A DNA stretch of 64,000 bases. Source: Penelope pileata. Lineage: Eukaryota > Chordata > Aves > Galliformes > Cracidae. Location: NCBI GenBank assembly GCA_013396635.1, contig WBMW01001603.1:370966-434965 (forward strand), read 5' to 3'. Every line of letters begins with the position of its first letter. The first letter of the stretch is position 1. Positions 37,075 to 48,814 of this stretch are shown one piece after another. The position numbers and the translations under genes are program-made. Under the pieces are notes generated by a model. It worked only from the letters and a program-made list of their open reading frames with translations, was not told the origin of the DNA and made no database searches.

Positions 37075-37143
37075 GACAATTGTTAAAAAGGTTCAACAAG
37101 ATGAAATAAGCAAATGCAACAGCTATGTCTCCTAACAATTGTC
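37075..37143. promoter_or_regulatory. Perfect 11-bp inverted repeat of SOX-like sites
   Basis: GACAATTGTTA at 37075-37085 is the exact reverse complement of TAACAATTGTC at 37133-37143, with 47 bases between. Each arm contains ACAATTGT, itself a palindrome of two overlapping SOX-type ACAAT cores. The spacing is too wide for a tight hairpin, so paired factor sites are the more natural reading. Function is not shown. Confidence 0.35.
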
Positions 37144-40100
37144 TTTATTCTTGTGTTTGATTTTTCTTTTCTTCAAGAATCCTAACCTCCCTGAGGTTTT
37201 GCACATCAATGCACCTGTAACAAAATAATTTAGATCAAAAATGCTACAGCCCAGTCTGAGCACCAGACCACTACCAGGCTTGCCATGGGAAAACTCCCAG
37301 TTTCCTGCTCAGGCTGAAGGGGTTCACAATGGCTTAGTCCAAAATTTCCCCAATGTGCTCACCTGCTCCCCAGAGCTAGATCAGACCAACACTGTTACAA
37401 ATTGCACTCACCTGAATCAACGCTCAGTTACACCACCTATGAGAAGCTGACACTTTAAAAATCCATTTTAACTGTAGAACAGTGGAATTTAAAGCAAGCA
37501 TGGAGTTGGATGTATTTTAGGACCAGCTGCCTCTTTGCTATTAACATGAAGGAAGACAAGTGGTACAACCTCATTTCTTCCTTGTGCTCTCCTTGGCTTC
37601 ACTTAACGTTTGCCTCCTCTGACACTGACACTGCAAGCATCCTGCAGCAGGAGGAGTGTGTTTAGTCTGTGCCGCTATGGCACCTCACATGATGAGGCTC
37701 CACTTCATCACTGCAGGCCCACAAATAAAGATAAGACAAAGAGCAAGATTGATTAGCTATGGCACTTCCCTCCAGCCATTAAAAGCAGGCTGTAAAGCTG
37801 TCTGGCCAGTCCGTGGGAGAAATCACAGGGATCCCTGCACGCAAACCTCATCTCCCAGGACGACAGCTATCCCATCAAGGAATGCTGCAATCAACTGTTT
37901 CCAAAGGAATAAAAAACAGACAGACAGAAAGAAAAAAACCCTCTTTCACACTTATTTTTCCCTTATCTCTTCACTAGTTTTTAACTCCAGCTCCGCTTTT
38001 TCGGTCTGACCCTTTTTCTATTGTGCTGAGCTTCTCCACAGCGCTGGCAGCTGCTATTCAGAGAGTCTGCAAGGCAGCTGAAGGCTGAAGGTTTCATTAG
38101 AGCAAAGCCCTCCTAATGTTGTGCATTGTGCATGGTTCAGCAGTGCAGTCATTAATCCTCTCCCACTGCTCCCTGCCACCCCTGGGGGAGGTTCTACTCC
38201 AGGAGGCATATCCCCTCGGCCTGTCATGCTGAGAGCCAGAAGCTCTTGAATTATTTTTGAATTTATTGTCACAGTTGCAGCAGAAACATTTGACTTTTCT
38301 GTCTAAATCAATACCGGGTTCCTTCCTCGTTTTTTTTTTTTAAGGACATATGCCTACACAACTGCTTCACTGCCAAGCTCTTCAAAAGCACAAGCAGAGT
38401 GAGAGATGTTGGATCCTTCTGGTGGCAATTCAGCACAGCTTTCGACTGCCCAGCTACAAGCAGGTCAGTCTGGTACTATTCAGCCACATTTCCCCTCCAT
38501 TCCAGGTTTGATGTTGACCTACTTTCCCATGCTGTAATTCACTAATATTCCCCTCAGCATCCAGATAATAAAGTGAGAGAAAAAATCCAAATCCGACTTG
38601 CACCAAGCAATTATTTTCACATCCATCTGTATTCGCTGTGTTAGTGCCAGGGTTTTGTTAATGCACAAAAGAGGATAATGAGATCACTTTTTAATTCTCC
38701 ATCTTCTTCCATCTGAAGCTCTGAGAGTGCTGGGGAAGAGCTGTCGCGTTGTACCAAGGCAGTGCTTCGAACTGCAGGGTACCTGATAGTAATCACGGAC
38801 ATGTGTTTACAGGAAGGTGCAGGAAACAAGTGGATAAATAAATAAATGAATGAAAATCCCCACGTTAAGCATTTGACGTAGTTTCAGTAATACCTCAGGC
38901 AATTTGTCTCCCCTTACACACACTGATCCCCAGTCCTCGGGTAACCCTCAGCCAAACCCAGAGGCAGAGGTGGGGAGATGGAGCTCCCTGCTGCACGCAC
39001 CGCTGAGCAGGGGCTGGGGGCTGTGCAGAGCTGCTCCTCCAGCTGCACAGCCAGCCCTGCACCGAGCTGGGCCAAGCACAGCCCGGCTGCGTGCGGACAG
39101 GGACTGACGGCCTTGGGGCCAGCAGAGACCACCGCCATCGTCCAGTCTGACTCCATCAGGTGCTGTAAACATTTCATAGTTGTAATAGGTGCTGCACGGG
39201 ATGGGTGAAAGCTTGAACCTAAGAGCTCTGGGTGTCCTGGCAGTCTTCTGCCTACGAGAGGGAGGACTGATTTTTATTACATGTTGGAGCTCAATATTTA
39301 ACAATGCTATCTGAGATATACTACACAAGGAGAATGCAATGTGGCAGCAGGCTGGGGCTTTTTCTCCCTTTTTACGTTCCTATATTCCTCAGCCAACAGG
39401 TGTATGCTCTCCCCAGTGACACATGAAGCAATGTCCTCACCACCTGCTGCACAGAAGTCCCCTTCCAGGAGGTCTGGTCAATACTAGAAGTCCTTGACAT
39501 GGAAGCAGTTCTCCAAGTCGTACTTTGTTTCAAATGTGATAATTTTGGCTAATAAAGCTGCTGTGCAGTCAGAGAATTCCTAAATATGCCTCACATAAGC
39601 TGGAAATACCTAGATGAATTTCTTGAGTCAGATGACATTTGTTCATATTCTTGAAATAATATTCTTGATCTTCCTAAAAATTACTGAAGAAAGCTCTGTG
39701 TAAACACAACTGAAGCAACTTTGCTGTCTCCAGTAGAACTGGGATGTCTGCTTACATCAGGACTAAACTGGTGCACAAACTTTTACTGTTCTCAAAGTCC
39801 TGCTTTGATGGAACAATCTCTGTATTCCCAAAACTTTAAGAAATTCCCCAGAGTGCAAATTTCAGGGGTAGGCAGAGAGATGTTGCTTCAGAAGGTTCCC
39901 TAGGTAACAAGAGTCAACAACATCAACTACTGTGAAAAAGAAATGATGAAAACCAACATTTTTGACCAAAATAAATAAATAAACAAAAGGGTTGCTTTTC
40001 TTTTAAAAGCAGGAGGTGTTTTTAAATCATCAGGTTAGTATAAATGCAAAAGACTGGGTTTTTAATAAAAGTTAGAATTGGACAAACCATTCACTGATGA

Positions 40101-41784
40101 ACTGATTATGTTTCCTGATGCTTTTTATGTAACAAAAATATTAAATATTAAAAATATTAAATATGAGTTAATCACATTCCATTGAGTCCGTTGGTAGAAA
40201 GATACACGGCAGCTTCTAGTGCCCACCTGCAAGATCCACTATGGGAGAATTGTGTTCTGGCCTCACAGAACTTTAACTGAGGGGACCCATTGCTGGACAA
40301 TGCCACATTACACAGCACTTTAAAGTTTCTGGAAAGGGACTGAGTGCATGAGCAGCTGGAGGGCAACAGCAAGGAAAGAAAAATCAGGAAAGATCTGTTA
40401 GAGAACAGGAGTGTGTTGTGCATGTAGACATCTTTTAAATGGAATAAGCAGCCTCCTCCAGACACATCTGATGATAAAAAATGAACCAAGCTCCCAAACC
40501 ACGGTCCAGATTCACAGCTACAGTTGTTTCTTAGCTTTGCAGTTGGCAGCCTTTCCATCACATCTAAATACAGCAAAACAAAACCTCCTGAATACTGGGA
40601 GCTGGCTGGGGAATGAGGAGCCCCATGCTCAGCTGTGCCCACGCACAGAGCCAGGTTCTGTGGCTCGTCCTAGCCCTGCTGTGTGGGTGTCCCAGAGAGA
40701 CCTTCTGGCCTGGGAAGGTCGTTCTGTGTGACAGGAACACCACAGGGGAGACCCAGCAGCTGGGGACCAAACAGTGGCTGCACCTTAGAAATGAGTGGAA
40801 ACTCAGGAATGTGAAGCGCGTCCTGCCAGACCTGCAGAACATGTACAGGAGGCCAAAAGCAATGAGAGAAATGCACAAAAACTGGAGGCAGAGGCAATCC
40901 TCCCACCATTCCTGTGAGTGTGCCTTGGCAGCAGCACATTTACACATCCAAAGAAATAGGAATTGCAACGCAAATCAGAGCAAAATGGCTGCAGGAAGCT
41001 AATCTCAGGGGGAGAGTGGGCATCTCCCAGTGACAGGAGAGCCTCCAGTGTTTTGCCCTTCTGTTTGGAAACAGGAACCGCTCTGGAAAGAGCTCAGTAG
41101 CAGCTCCATCCTTTAACAACCAGGCCAGGCAGGTGCAGATCTGCATCGAATTTCTGCATTTTCCATTAGACTGGAAGTGGATTAGGCTCAATAAATGCAC
41201 AGACCTGCCCAGGCTGACTGGCATGGCAGCAGTTGGGTCAGGGGCTATCAGCTGCTACTGAGCCACCCAGGCAGACAGCCCTCCTCTGAAGTTTTACATG
41301 TAGCTTTGCTGAGCTTACAGCTGCTTCTCACCTTTTTTTTTTCCTCAGGAGCAGCGGAATAGCTCAAGAATATTGTTAACTCTGTGTATAGGAAAACACA
41401 TCCTGCTTCACGTATGATTTTGCAGACTCAGGATGTTTCAGTCTTTCTGTAAATTTGTCGATTTTGCTGTCTGGTCAAATTTTCCTCCCTGTCAGCATGG
41501 GCTGTGTGATTTGTTGCCCTAGAAGAAAATCACTATTATGCTAGCAGGACACAGCAGCAACAGCTCTAACATCTGACACAGCAGTGGTAAGCTCCTGACC
41601 TGACTTTCAGAAGAGACTCTCTCTGAGTCTGGTGTGCTTTGGAGTAAGCCCTGAAGACCTTGCCCATGCTTTACACCAGCAGCATTGCTTGTAATCAGTG
41701 CCTGACTCTTCCTGTGCTGTGGCTCCTGTTCCATTTTTATTCTTTCTAAACACTCAGTCCACGGTCAAACATCAGCTTCTCAAA
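37144..41784. other. Unique sequence, no supported gene
   Basis: Simple runs lie at 38830-38852 (TAAA-type), 39968-39988 (AAAT-type) and 40138-40162 (repeated 'attaaatatt'), plus a T-run at 38331-38341. A 129-codon plus frame (40613-41002) begins with a signal-peptide-like stretch but is overlapped by minus frames of 134 and 89 codons and has no domain. No exon, RNA gene or interspersed repeat is confidently recognised. Confidence 0.5.
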
Positions 41785-41905
41785 ACCAAGTGGTTGGCTC
41801 ATGGTTAAGGAACGGGAGGTGGAAGGCTTGGTTAGTTCCAAGCTTGGCCACGCACATCCCATGTGATGTCATTTAGATTTCCCAGGGCCTGGTTCATCCC
41901 AGAAG
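41785..41905 (+). repeat. MIR-type SINE fragment
   Basis: In family order: 'tggctcatggttaaggaacg' (41795-41814) for 'tagtggttaaggcacggg', 'ttagttccaagcttggcca' (41832-41850) for 'ggttctagtcccggctctgcca', and 'gtgatgtcatttagatttcc' (41863-41882) for 'gtgaccttgggcaagtcacttaac...tttccc'. Diverged and lacking the 3' part. Confidence 0.55.
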
Positions 41906-44900
41906 CACTAAGCTCCCCTGAACTGAGCTGCTACCTAGAGGAGCTCTGCGTGCATGCCACACTCGTACATCAGGCCCTGAGGTCTCTGCTGAGGTCTCTA
42001 ATAACATCAGCAGTGGAAGGGCAGGGACAATCCCCCTGCCCTTTTTTTCCCTGGAAGCTCGGTTCCAGGCATGCTCCTCTGATGGGCTCGTGCAGCACCC
42101 AGCTCCCAGCACCCAGCTCCAGCCAGTTTAACAGAGCAGCAGAAAGTCAAAGGGCAGAGGCCTCCCTTAGGAGAGGTCAGCAGGAGGGGGTTCTCCACAG
42201 CCTGGGAAAGCCGAGCAGAAAATGCCAGAGGGAAAAAGGATTCCAATTCTCTCAAACACACTTGGAAGATTACACAGGCTGACTCACGGGCACATTTAAT
42301 GGCTTTCTGGCAGAGTGATTGCACCTCCTCATTTGAACTGCTCAAAATGAAGGAAGAATTTTAGTCACACAGAAATTACATCAAACGGAAAAGCCAGATG
42401 TTCTGTGAATCCAACCACTAATGAGCTACAAGTGCTGTTTTTTTCCATTGTACAAGAAAATTATGAATTTTTAAACATATACAAAACAAATTGTTTGTGA
42501 TTACATTAGACCTTCAAAAGAAAGTGGGAACATAAATTCAGAGATGAATAGCATAATATTGGATGCTTGCCTCACTGCTTGACTTCAATAACTTATCTCA
42601 ATAAATCCCCCAGCAGAAAGCATCTTATGTACTTCAAGTCTTGAGAAGATGAGACGTGAATGCTGGAGGAATTACAAGACAGAGGGGCTTTCTTGCAACA
42701 GTGAACAAGCTGAAAATTACAAGGTAATGGAAACTCAGCAGGAGGCCCCCGTACCCTGCCATTAGCTAACTCCTACAATGATTACTGCAGAAATCACTCA
42801 GGTTATGTAAGCACTGTACACTGTTTCTGCACTTTGCATCTCTCTCCACCTAAGCACACAGACAATTTAATTAGGCAAGAGGAGATATCTGAGCAACAGG
42901 GACTTGAGCTCGCAGATGAAACGGAGCTGCCTCCGCGACCAAACAGCAGCCCTGCCCCAGCACGACCAGCTGCCTGTCTCTCCTCTGTTGCACTTCAATA
43001 CTGGCTACGTGGATCAGTTTATTAAAACGTTTACCATTCTTAAGCCAACGTAGCCCCAACCTCCCAAAATCACACTACAATCATCACTGTGGAGCTCAAG
43101 AGAGTGACGAATTAACAGCAGAAGAGCTGTATCAGGCCTGAGTTGTTTATATGGCAACCAGTACGTGTCCCTCATGCTTCTGGTTGTGGTCTCATCCCAA
43201 AGAAATATTTGTCATTTCAGTCTTCAATACTAAGTCAGATTCATTTATACCCTCCCTATGCTGTGGCTCTTATTTTACCAAGAAGGGGGTTAACAAGGGT
43301 AAGCCACTTTTCCAGTATAGAAAGGGACAAAGAAAATCGACCCAGCAGGTGGAGCGTGGTAGAGCAGAATGCAAAGTGCATGTCAGAAGGTCAGAAGAAA
43401 GTACTTCCTCTAAGAAGCTAGGACACAGAGACAGAGGAAATTCTCTGATGAGAGCTTGAGAACAAGAAGGAGATGCAGCGGAGATCATATTGGGCTTACC
43501 CCAGAAGCTGGGAAACACAGGAGCAGCAGTAATGGCTAATGGAGCATCACTTCGTATTGAGGAAATGACACTGCTGTGAGTGGACTTATAATGCTGGCAC
43601 GAGGAGGCAGTGCCAGGACTGTGGAGCAAAGCACTCAGTCAGCAGCTCTGCACACTGCCAAATTGCCCTGAAGGACAGGAGAGTACCAGGAAAACATTGC
43701 TGGCCCCCAAACTTTGCCCTCTCCTATGCTTCCTTCCGCTATCACATAACTGTTCTCAGCCTGGGCTGTTAGGAAGCCTGAGATTTTGGAAAAGCCAAGC
43801 GAACAAGATGCCCATGCCAGCCTGATTATTATGTTTCTTATTGCTCAAGATGAAGCTTAACCCTGCAAGACCCTGGGCTCTGTGCCATAGGCCAAGTGTG
43901 TAGACCTACCTGTGCATTTTAGAGATAGAGGAGAGCTTCTCATCCAGTGACGATGATGACCACAGAGAGATGATTTATTCAGCAGAAAGGAAACAAGTAA
44001 CAGATCACACCTGTAGCCTGATTTTTTGCCTCAAGTGCTTAAAAGATAAACATCTAATTTCATATTCAGGTACTTACATGTCTCAGTGAAGTGTTCTTGC
44101 TCATAACAGTAGGAAGCTTGACTCTGAGGAACTTATGACTTGATACTTATGGCTATGACCTTCTATACCTCCAAGAGAGCCAGGCCTAACCTTACCCGAC
44201 ACCAATCCCAGCATCCCCCAGACAGGTCAGAATCAAGCCCAGACTGGGTCTAGATTAAAGCATGCCTTAATGGAAACCCTTGCAGTGCCTGTGTAATTCT
44301 TTTGGCTCCATCTCGTCTCTCAAACAGGGCTTCCTTGGAGGCTGTGCTCTGCACGGAAGCCCCTTCCAGACTATCAGCACGCACTACAATCATCAGCAAC
44401 TCCGCTGATATACACTGCTTGTCTGTAAAATCAAGCCTCCTCCAGCATTTTCCAATCAATACCATACCAGCATTACTGACATACCTTGGTATTTTCCTGT
44501 AACCATGACAGAAAATGCCAGATGTATTGCAAATGCCACTGAAGCCACTAGGTGACATTTATTCCTGTGCTGGGCTTCAAAAGCAGTGGGACAGACTGCG
44601 TTCAGAGCAGGAGGAGGGCTGGATTTCACACTCTGGGTCTCAGAGATATTTTCATGATGGTGACTGTTGCTGGTACAAAATATGCAGTTATAAAATCTCG
44701 TCTCTCACTCTATTCTAAAATAATTTTCCCTGAAATCATAACATATGAGGTATTATAACTGTTAAATGTTCTTGTTTTTCTTCAGCATTCAGATGACAAG
44801 AAGTTTAGAAATAACTTCTATGTTATGTGTGAAAGTGAATCTCAGATACCAGAATGTGCTTTGTTTTTTAAGAGTTTCATCTTAGAAGTTGGTAGAATTT

Positions 44901-46097
44901 TTAATTCAAATCAATAGAATGCATGGGTGCATTTACACACTCATCCAGCCTTCCTGGACATGTCAAAAGATTACCAGCCTTGCCTGATTCTAATTAAAAA
45001 CAGACCACCAGGTAATGAATTCAGTTCATACCAACTTGTAATTACAACATTTGCTCTCCAGCTCTACAAATGAAGGTGGCAAGGGAGGAGAAGCCCCCTC
45101 AGGACTTCTGTGGTGCTGCCCTGAAGAACCTCAGAGCACTCGTGAAAATTTCTCATGGGAGAACCACACTGTTTTTAAATCATCTCAACAACATTTATAC
45201 AACAAAATGGAAGATGTGGGAAAGTAAAAACATTAGTACTCACTATGAATGCCCACTCAATCCACTTCTCCCTCTGTCTGACCAGGTTACTTACACGATG
45301 AGCTTCTGTCTTTGTTTTTCAACCACCTGTTCAGCTGCCTGTGCCAGTTGTCTCTATGTGCAGATCTCTCGTTATTGCTGCTGCTTGACCATTTGAAAGC
45401 AGAGTTTCGTCCTTTCTTCCCTTTCACTTCCTCCATCACTTCTCAGGCTGTAATGAGGAAAAGAAATAAGTTCCTCAGTTCCATTTTCCCGTCCTTCCTT
45501 TCTGAACTCTAAGTAGGATTCCTATTCTATCTGAAGAGCTATCCCACTGCTATCCTCACCAGCCCCACAGCTTGCACAGTCTGTGCCTGACGTAAACCAA
45601 AAAACCTGACAGTCTTCTTCCCTGTCTTGGCACCTGGTATGGCAAAGCAGTACTTGCAGCCCCACAAAACCGTATGCCAAGATATATTGTGCAACAGGGA
45701 CCAGCTGAAGTGCTTCCTTTTCCCTATCATTATATGATGTTAAACTCCATACCCCATCCTCAGTAGTAGAGAACCACTGACAATTTCTCCTGTCTAATTC
45801 AAGCTCTGTCAATTAAATGACAGCAAATAAATGGCAACTCTAATAGCACTCTGTAAGTAAAATGACTCTGCAGTAATTTTTGCTTTATTGCTCGCTTGAG
45901 TAATATCAAGTTTCACACTATTCTGAAAAACAGCCCCAGAAGAAGGCAAAAAAAACCCAACAGGCAAATAATGAAGCAAGGAAGCAAAAGCAGCAAAAGA
46001 AGAGACCACAATCTGCTTTCTGCTTTGGGGTTTACACTGTCAGTCCCTTTTCTAACAGCGGTATAGGTCAGTGCAACTGGTGCAGTGACTGGCAGAC
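41906..46097. other. Unique sequence, no supported gene
   Basis: A local duplication 'cagctcccagcacccagctcc' type lies at about 42099-42120. AT-rich stretches at 42420-42620 and 44690-44910 have no assigned function. Frames of 90-140 codons (for example 41863-42282 plus, 42007-42345 minus) overlap each other. No repeat or exon is confidently recognised. Confidence 0.5.
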
Positions 46098-46145
46098 GCT
46101 TAGAGTAAAGCTGGTCTAAGCTGATGCTTAGAGTAAAGCTGGTCT
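46098..46145. repeat. Exact 20-bp direct duplication
   Basis: The 20 bases at 46098-46117 recur exactly at 46126-46145, a 28-base period with 8 intervening bases. Perfect identity implies a recent local event or constraint. Confidence 0.9.
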
Positions 46146-46470
46146 TTCACAGCAATTCACATTTCCGTCTTTTTGTTACGCCAAGATGCTCAGACATTGC
46201 CCACTGAGAGGGGTATTCAGACAAAAAAACCACACCGTTCAGACCTGTGATTTAATACTTTGGAGTACTGCATTGCCTCTCCTTGGAGATACCTGGTGAA
46301 AACTGATGTGTAGGAACACCTGATTACTTAATGCTGACATTAACTTGCTTCTTTTCGGATTCTTATTTCTTCTGAACGATCTTCAAGAACCAGAGAGCAT
46401 TAAAAGGACACCAGCAACCAGTTAATGCTCCTGGATGTCTGCAGGGTGGATGCGGGTCCAGGCAAGAAAC

Positions 46471-46650
46471 AGAACCCTGAATAATTTCTGTTGGAAGGGA
46501 CTTCTGGAGGTCTTCAGGGCACCACCCTGCTCAGAGCTCAGGTTGCCCAGGACCTTGTACGGTTGAGATTTAAATATCTGCCAGGTGGAGATCTCAGAAC
46601 TTCTCTGGGCCCCTGTTCTGGTGTCCAACCTCTGAAAGTGTTTTCTTTAT
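46471..46650 (-). mobile_element. CR1 LINE 3' fragment
   Basis: Read on the plus strand this is the reverse complement of the CR1 3' untranslated end: 'ctgttggaagggacttctgg' (46489-46508), 'caccctgctcagagctcagg' (46524-46543), 'ttgcccaggacc' (46544-46555), then 'cttctctgggcccctgttct' (46600-46619). All are in the family's order (family: 'ttggaagggacctctggaga', 'ccctgctcaagcaggg', 'aggttgcccagga', 'ctctctgggcagcctgttcc'). The ATTCTATG tail is lost. An old, 5' truncated copy that is not coding; the plus frame across it is spurious. Confidence 0.85.
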
Positions 46651-48654
46651 ATCTGGAAAGGTATATCCAGAAAGGTTATATATCTAGAAATATTCCCTGA
46701 TTCCTTTTCACTTATATCACTGCAATTTCCTCCACTGAACACTGTGTTTGCTGCCTCTTCTCCTAACAGAGGAAGAGCTAGAACCAAGGTGCGTGGAAAC
46801 CTTCACCAGCATCAGTATTTCACACGATTCTGTAATAACCAGCTCACGTGCTTACATCCAGAGATGTGTCAAGTCTTACCAAGATCTAATTCTGAAGTTA
46901 CTGAAGTTAACAAGTCTTTCCATAAGCAATACCAAGCATCCCTTGATGTCAATGACAATTTGTGAGCTCTCAGCAACATTTTTAAATTATTTAATGAAGA
47001 CTCAAGTGAAATCAGCACTGGCTGGGATTTTGCTGGGCTACCATATACGCTGCAGCAACTTGCACTGGCCACCAGAGTCATGTCTTCACAAAAACAACGG
47101 GGTGAGGAAGGATCGGTGAACTCACTGCAATGCCTGAAGCGTGTCAGCACGGGAGACGTGGCAGTAACACAAACACTGCCAGCAGCTGCAGCTTGGAGCC
47201 CCACAGCCTGCGAGCAGCTCTGGCTGGGCCTTGGCTTATCATTAAGTAGGAAGTCACTCAGTTTCTCTCCCAGTACTTGCTGCCATGGGCCTCAAATATA
47301 ATTCTTTCTGAACAGGAAAGCGCTCCGCAGATGAATCAGTTCCTTTCACCATGAAGGCAAACTGGTCTGCTTCGTCATTGATTTTCCACAGACAATTGAT
47401 TTAAACTTTCAAACCCCTCATGATGGCAGGATTAGATCCGAGCCTGCACAGTGCCCCACAGTTTGCAGGGCAAGCTCTGAGCTACGCTGCTCTTTCACTG
47501 AGTTCTGCTTAATTGGATGAAGGGGACAGAGTTCAAGGGCAAGCCAACAGAAAGTATTTTATTTAAGCATAGCCCTAAAGTGCCTGTAATGAGAAAGTGT
47601 CTCTCTCACTCCCACGTACAAATGACTCGCGTAACGTTTCAATTCCATTTACTCTCTTGGCTAGGTGGTTAATACAGAGACCTGATTTATTTTATCCTGT
47701 AGTTCAGGGAAATGTGTTTATTATGAGTTCCATTATAATATACTTAGCACAGCCCTTTCAAGTGATGGCTAGAGGTTTATTTGGGAACTAATTCAGCAAT
47801 GACTGAGGCTAAAAGGAAGCTTTCAGATGTCAGTGGAAACTGCATTGGATCTTTACTGACTGTTACAGTCAAAAATAATCGGTATTAGAGCTGAGGGAAA
47901 GTGATCAAACATTTTTACATGCAGCTTATTGACATAAATGGCATTACTTCTCACACTGCATTGTTTCCAATAAGCTTTCTTGCTGGGTTACATGGAAAAT
48001 ATCAAACCTCTGTGGCTGCCCGATGAATACATTTCCATCTGACAAAAGTGTGATCAGGAATTCCAGAAGCTGGAGGTTCCAGCAACTGCTTGAGACACTT
48101 CCACCCACACCAGAAGGTCAGGCAGCAGCAAGGAGCCCTCTGCCCACAGACACCTAGCACAGCCATCTTTATCTTGTGATGGGGGAAAAACAACAAAAGT
48201 TTGCACATCCTTAAATCATTCTCAAATTTAAAATCAAATACGAAAAATCTCTATGTACAGAATATTCTCTTTTCAGTCCAATTGAGCACTCATTAATTCT
48301 GCTGCCCTCCAGTGCAGAGGATATACCATCCCCATGGGCCTGGGTGCTCACTGGGAGTAGGTAGCAACTGGACCAGAAAGGAGTAACAGTGAACAGAGAC
48401 AATGCTTTACAACATGTTTTAGATAGTGAATAATGTCTAATGCTTTGGGGTTTAAGTGAAAAAAGATAGGGGATTTGCTACCCAGGCATGTATCAGCAAA
48501 CAGCCCATATTACGGAGATACCTATGTTCCAAGTACTATGCACTATTTAAAACAGCCAGTATTGGATGGAATTTTCTGCTTTAAGTTGTGATAATGAAGA
48601 TTTCTTTATATTTTAAGCTAGCTGGGAAGCACTGGCTATGTGCACACAATGTCT
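46651..48654. other. Unique sequence, no supported gene
   Basis: An AT-rich stretch at 47500-47960 with TAAT cores could be a further small noncoding element. Plus and minus frames at 46744-47204 overlap fully with no domain. No repeat is confidently recognised. Confidence 0.5.
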
Positions 48655-48814
48655 GTGGGGAAGCAGCAGAGTCACTGTCCCTGGAGGTTTTCAAGAACTG
48701 TGGAGATGTGGCACTGAGAAACACAGCTTAGTGGGCATGGTAGCGATAGGGTGATGGATGGATTAAATGGTCCTAAAGGTCTTTTCCAATCTTCAGGATT
48801 CTATGATTCTATGA
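48655..48814 (+). mobile_element. CR1 LINE 3' end with ATTCTATG tail
   Basis: The match to the CR1 3' untranslated region runs 'gtcactgtccctggaggttt' (48671-48690), 'agatgtggcac', 'ggattaaatggtcctaaagg' (48760-48779) and 'tcttttccaatcttcagg' (48780-48797), ending in the tail 'attctatgattctatga' (48798-48814). Severely 5' truncated, about 160 bases. This copy gives the cleanest evidence that the window is avian. Confidence 0.93.
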
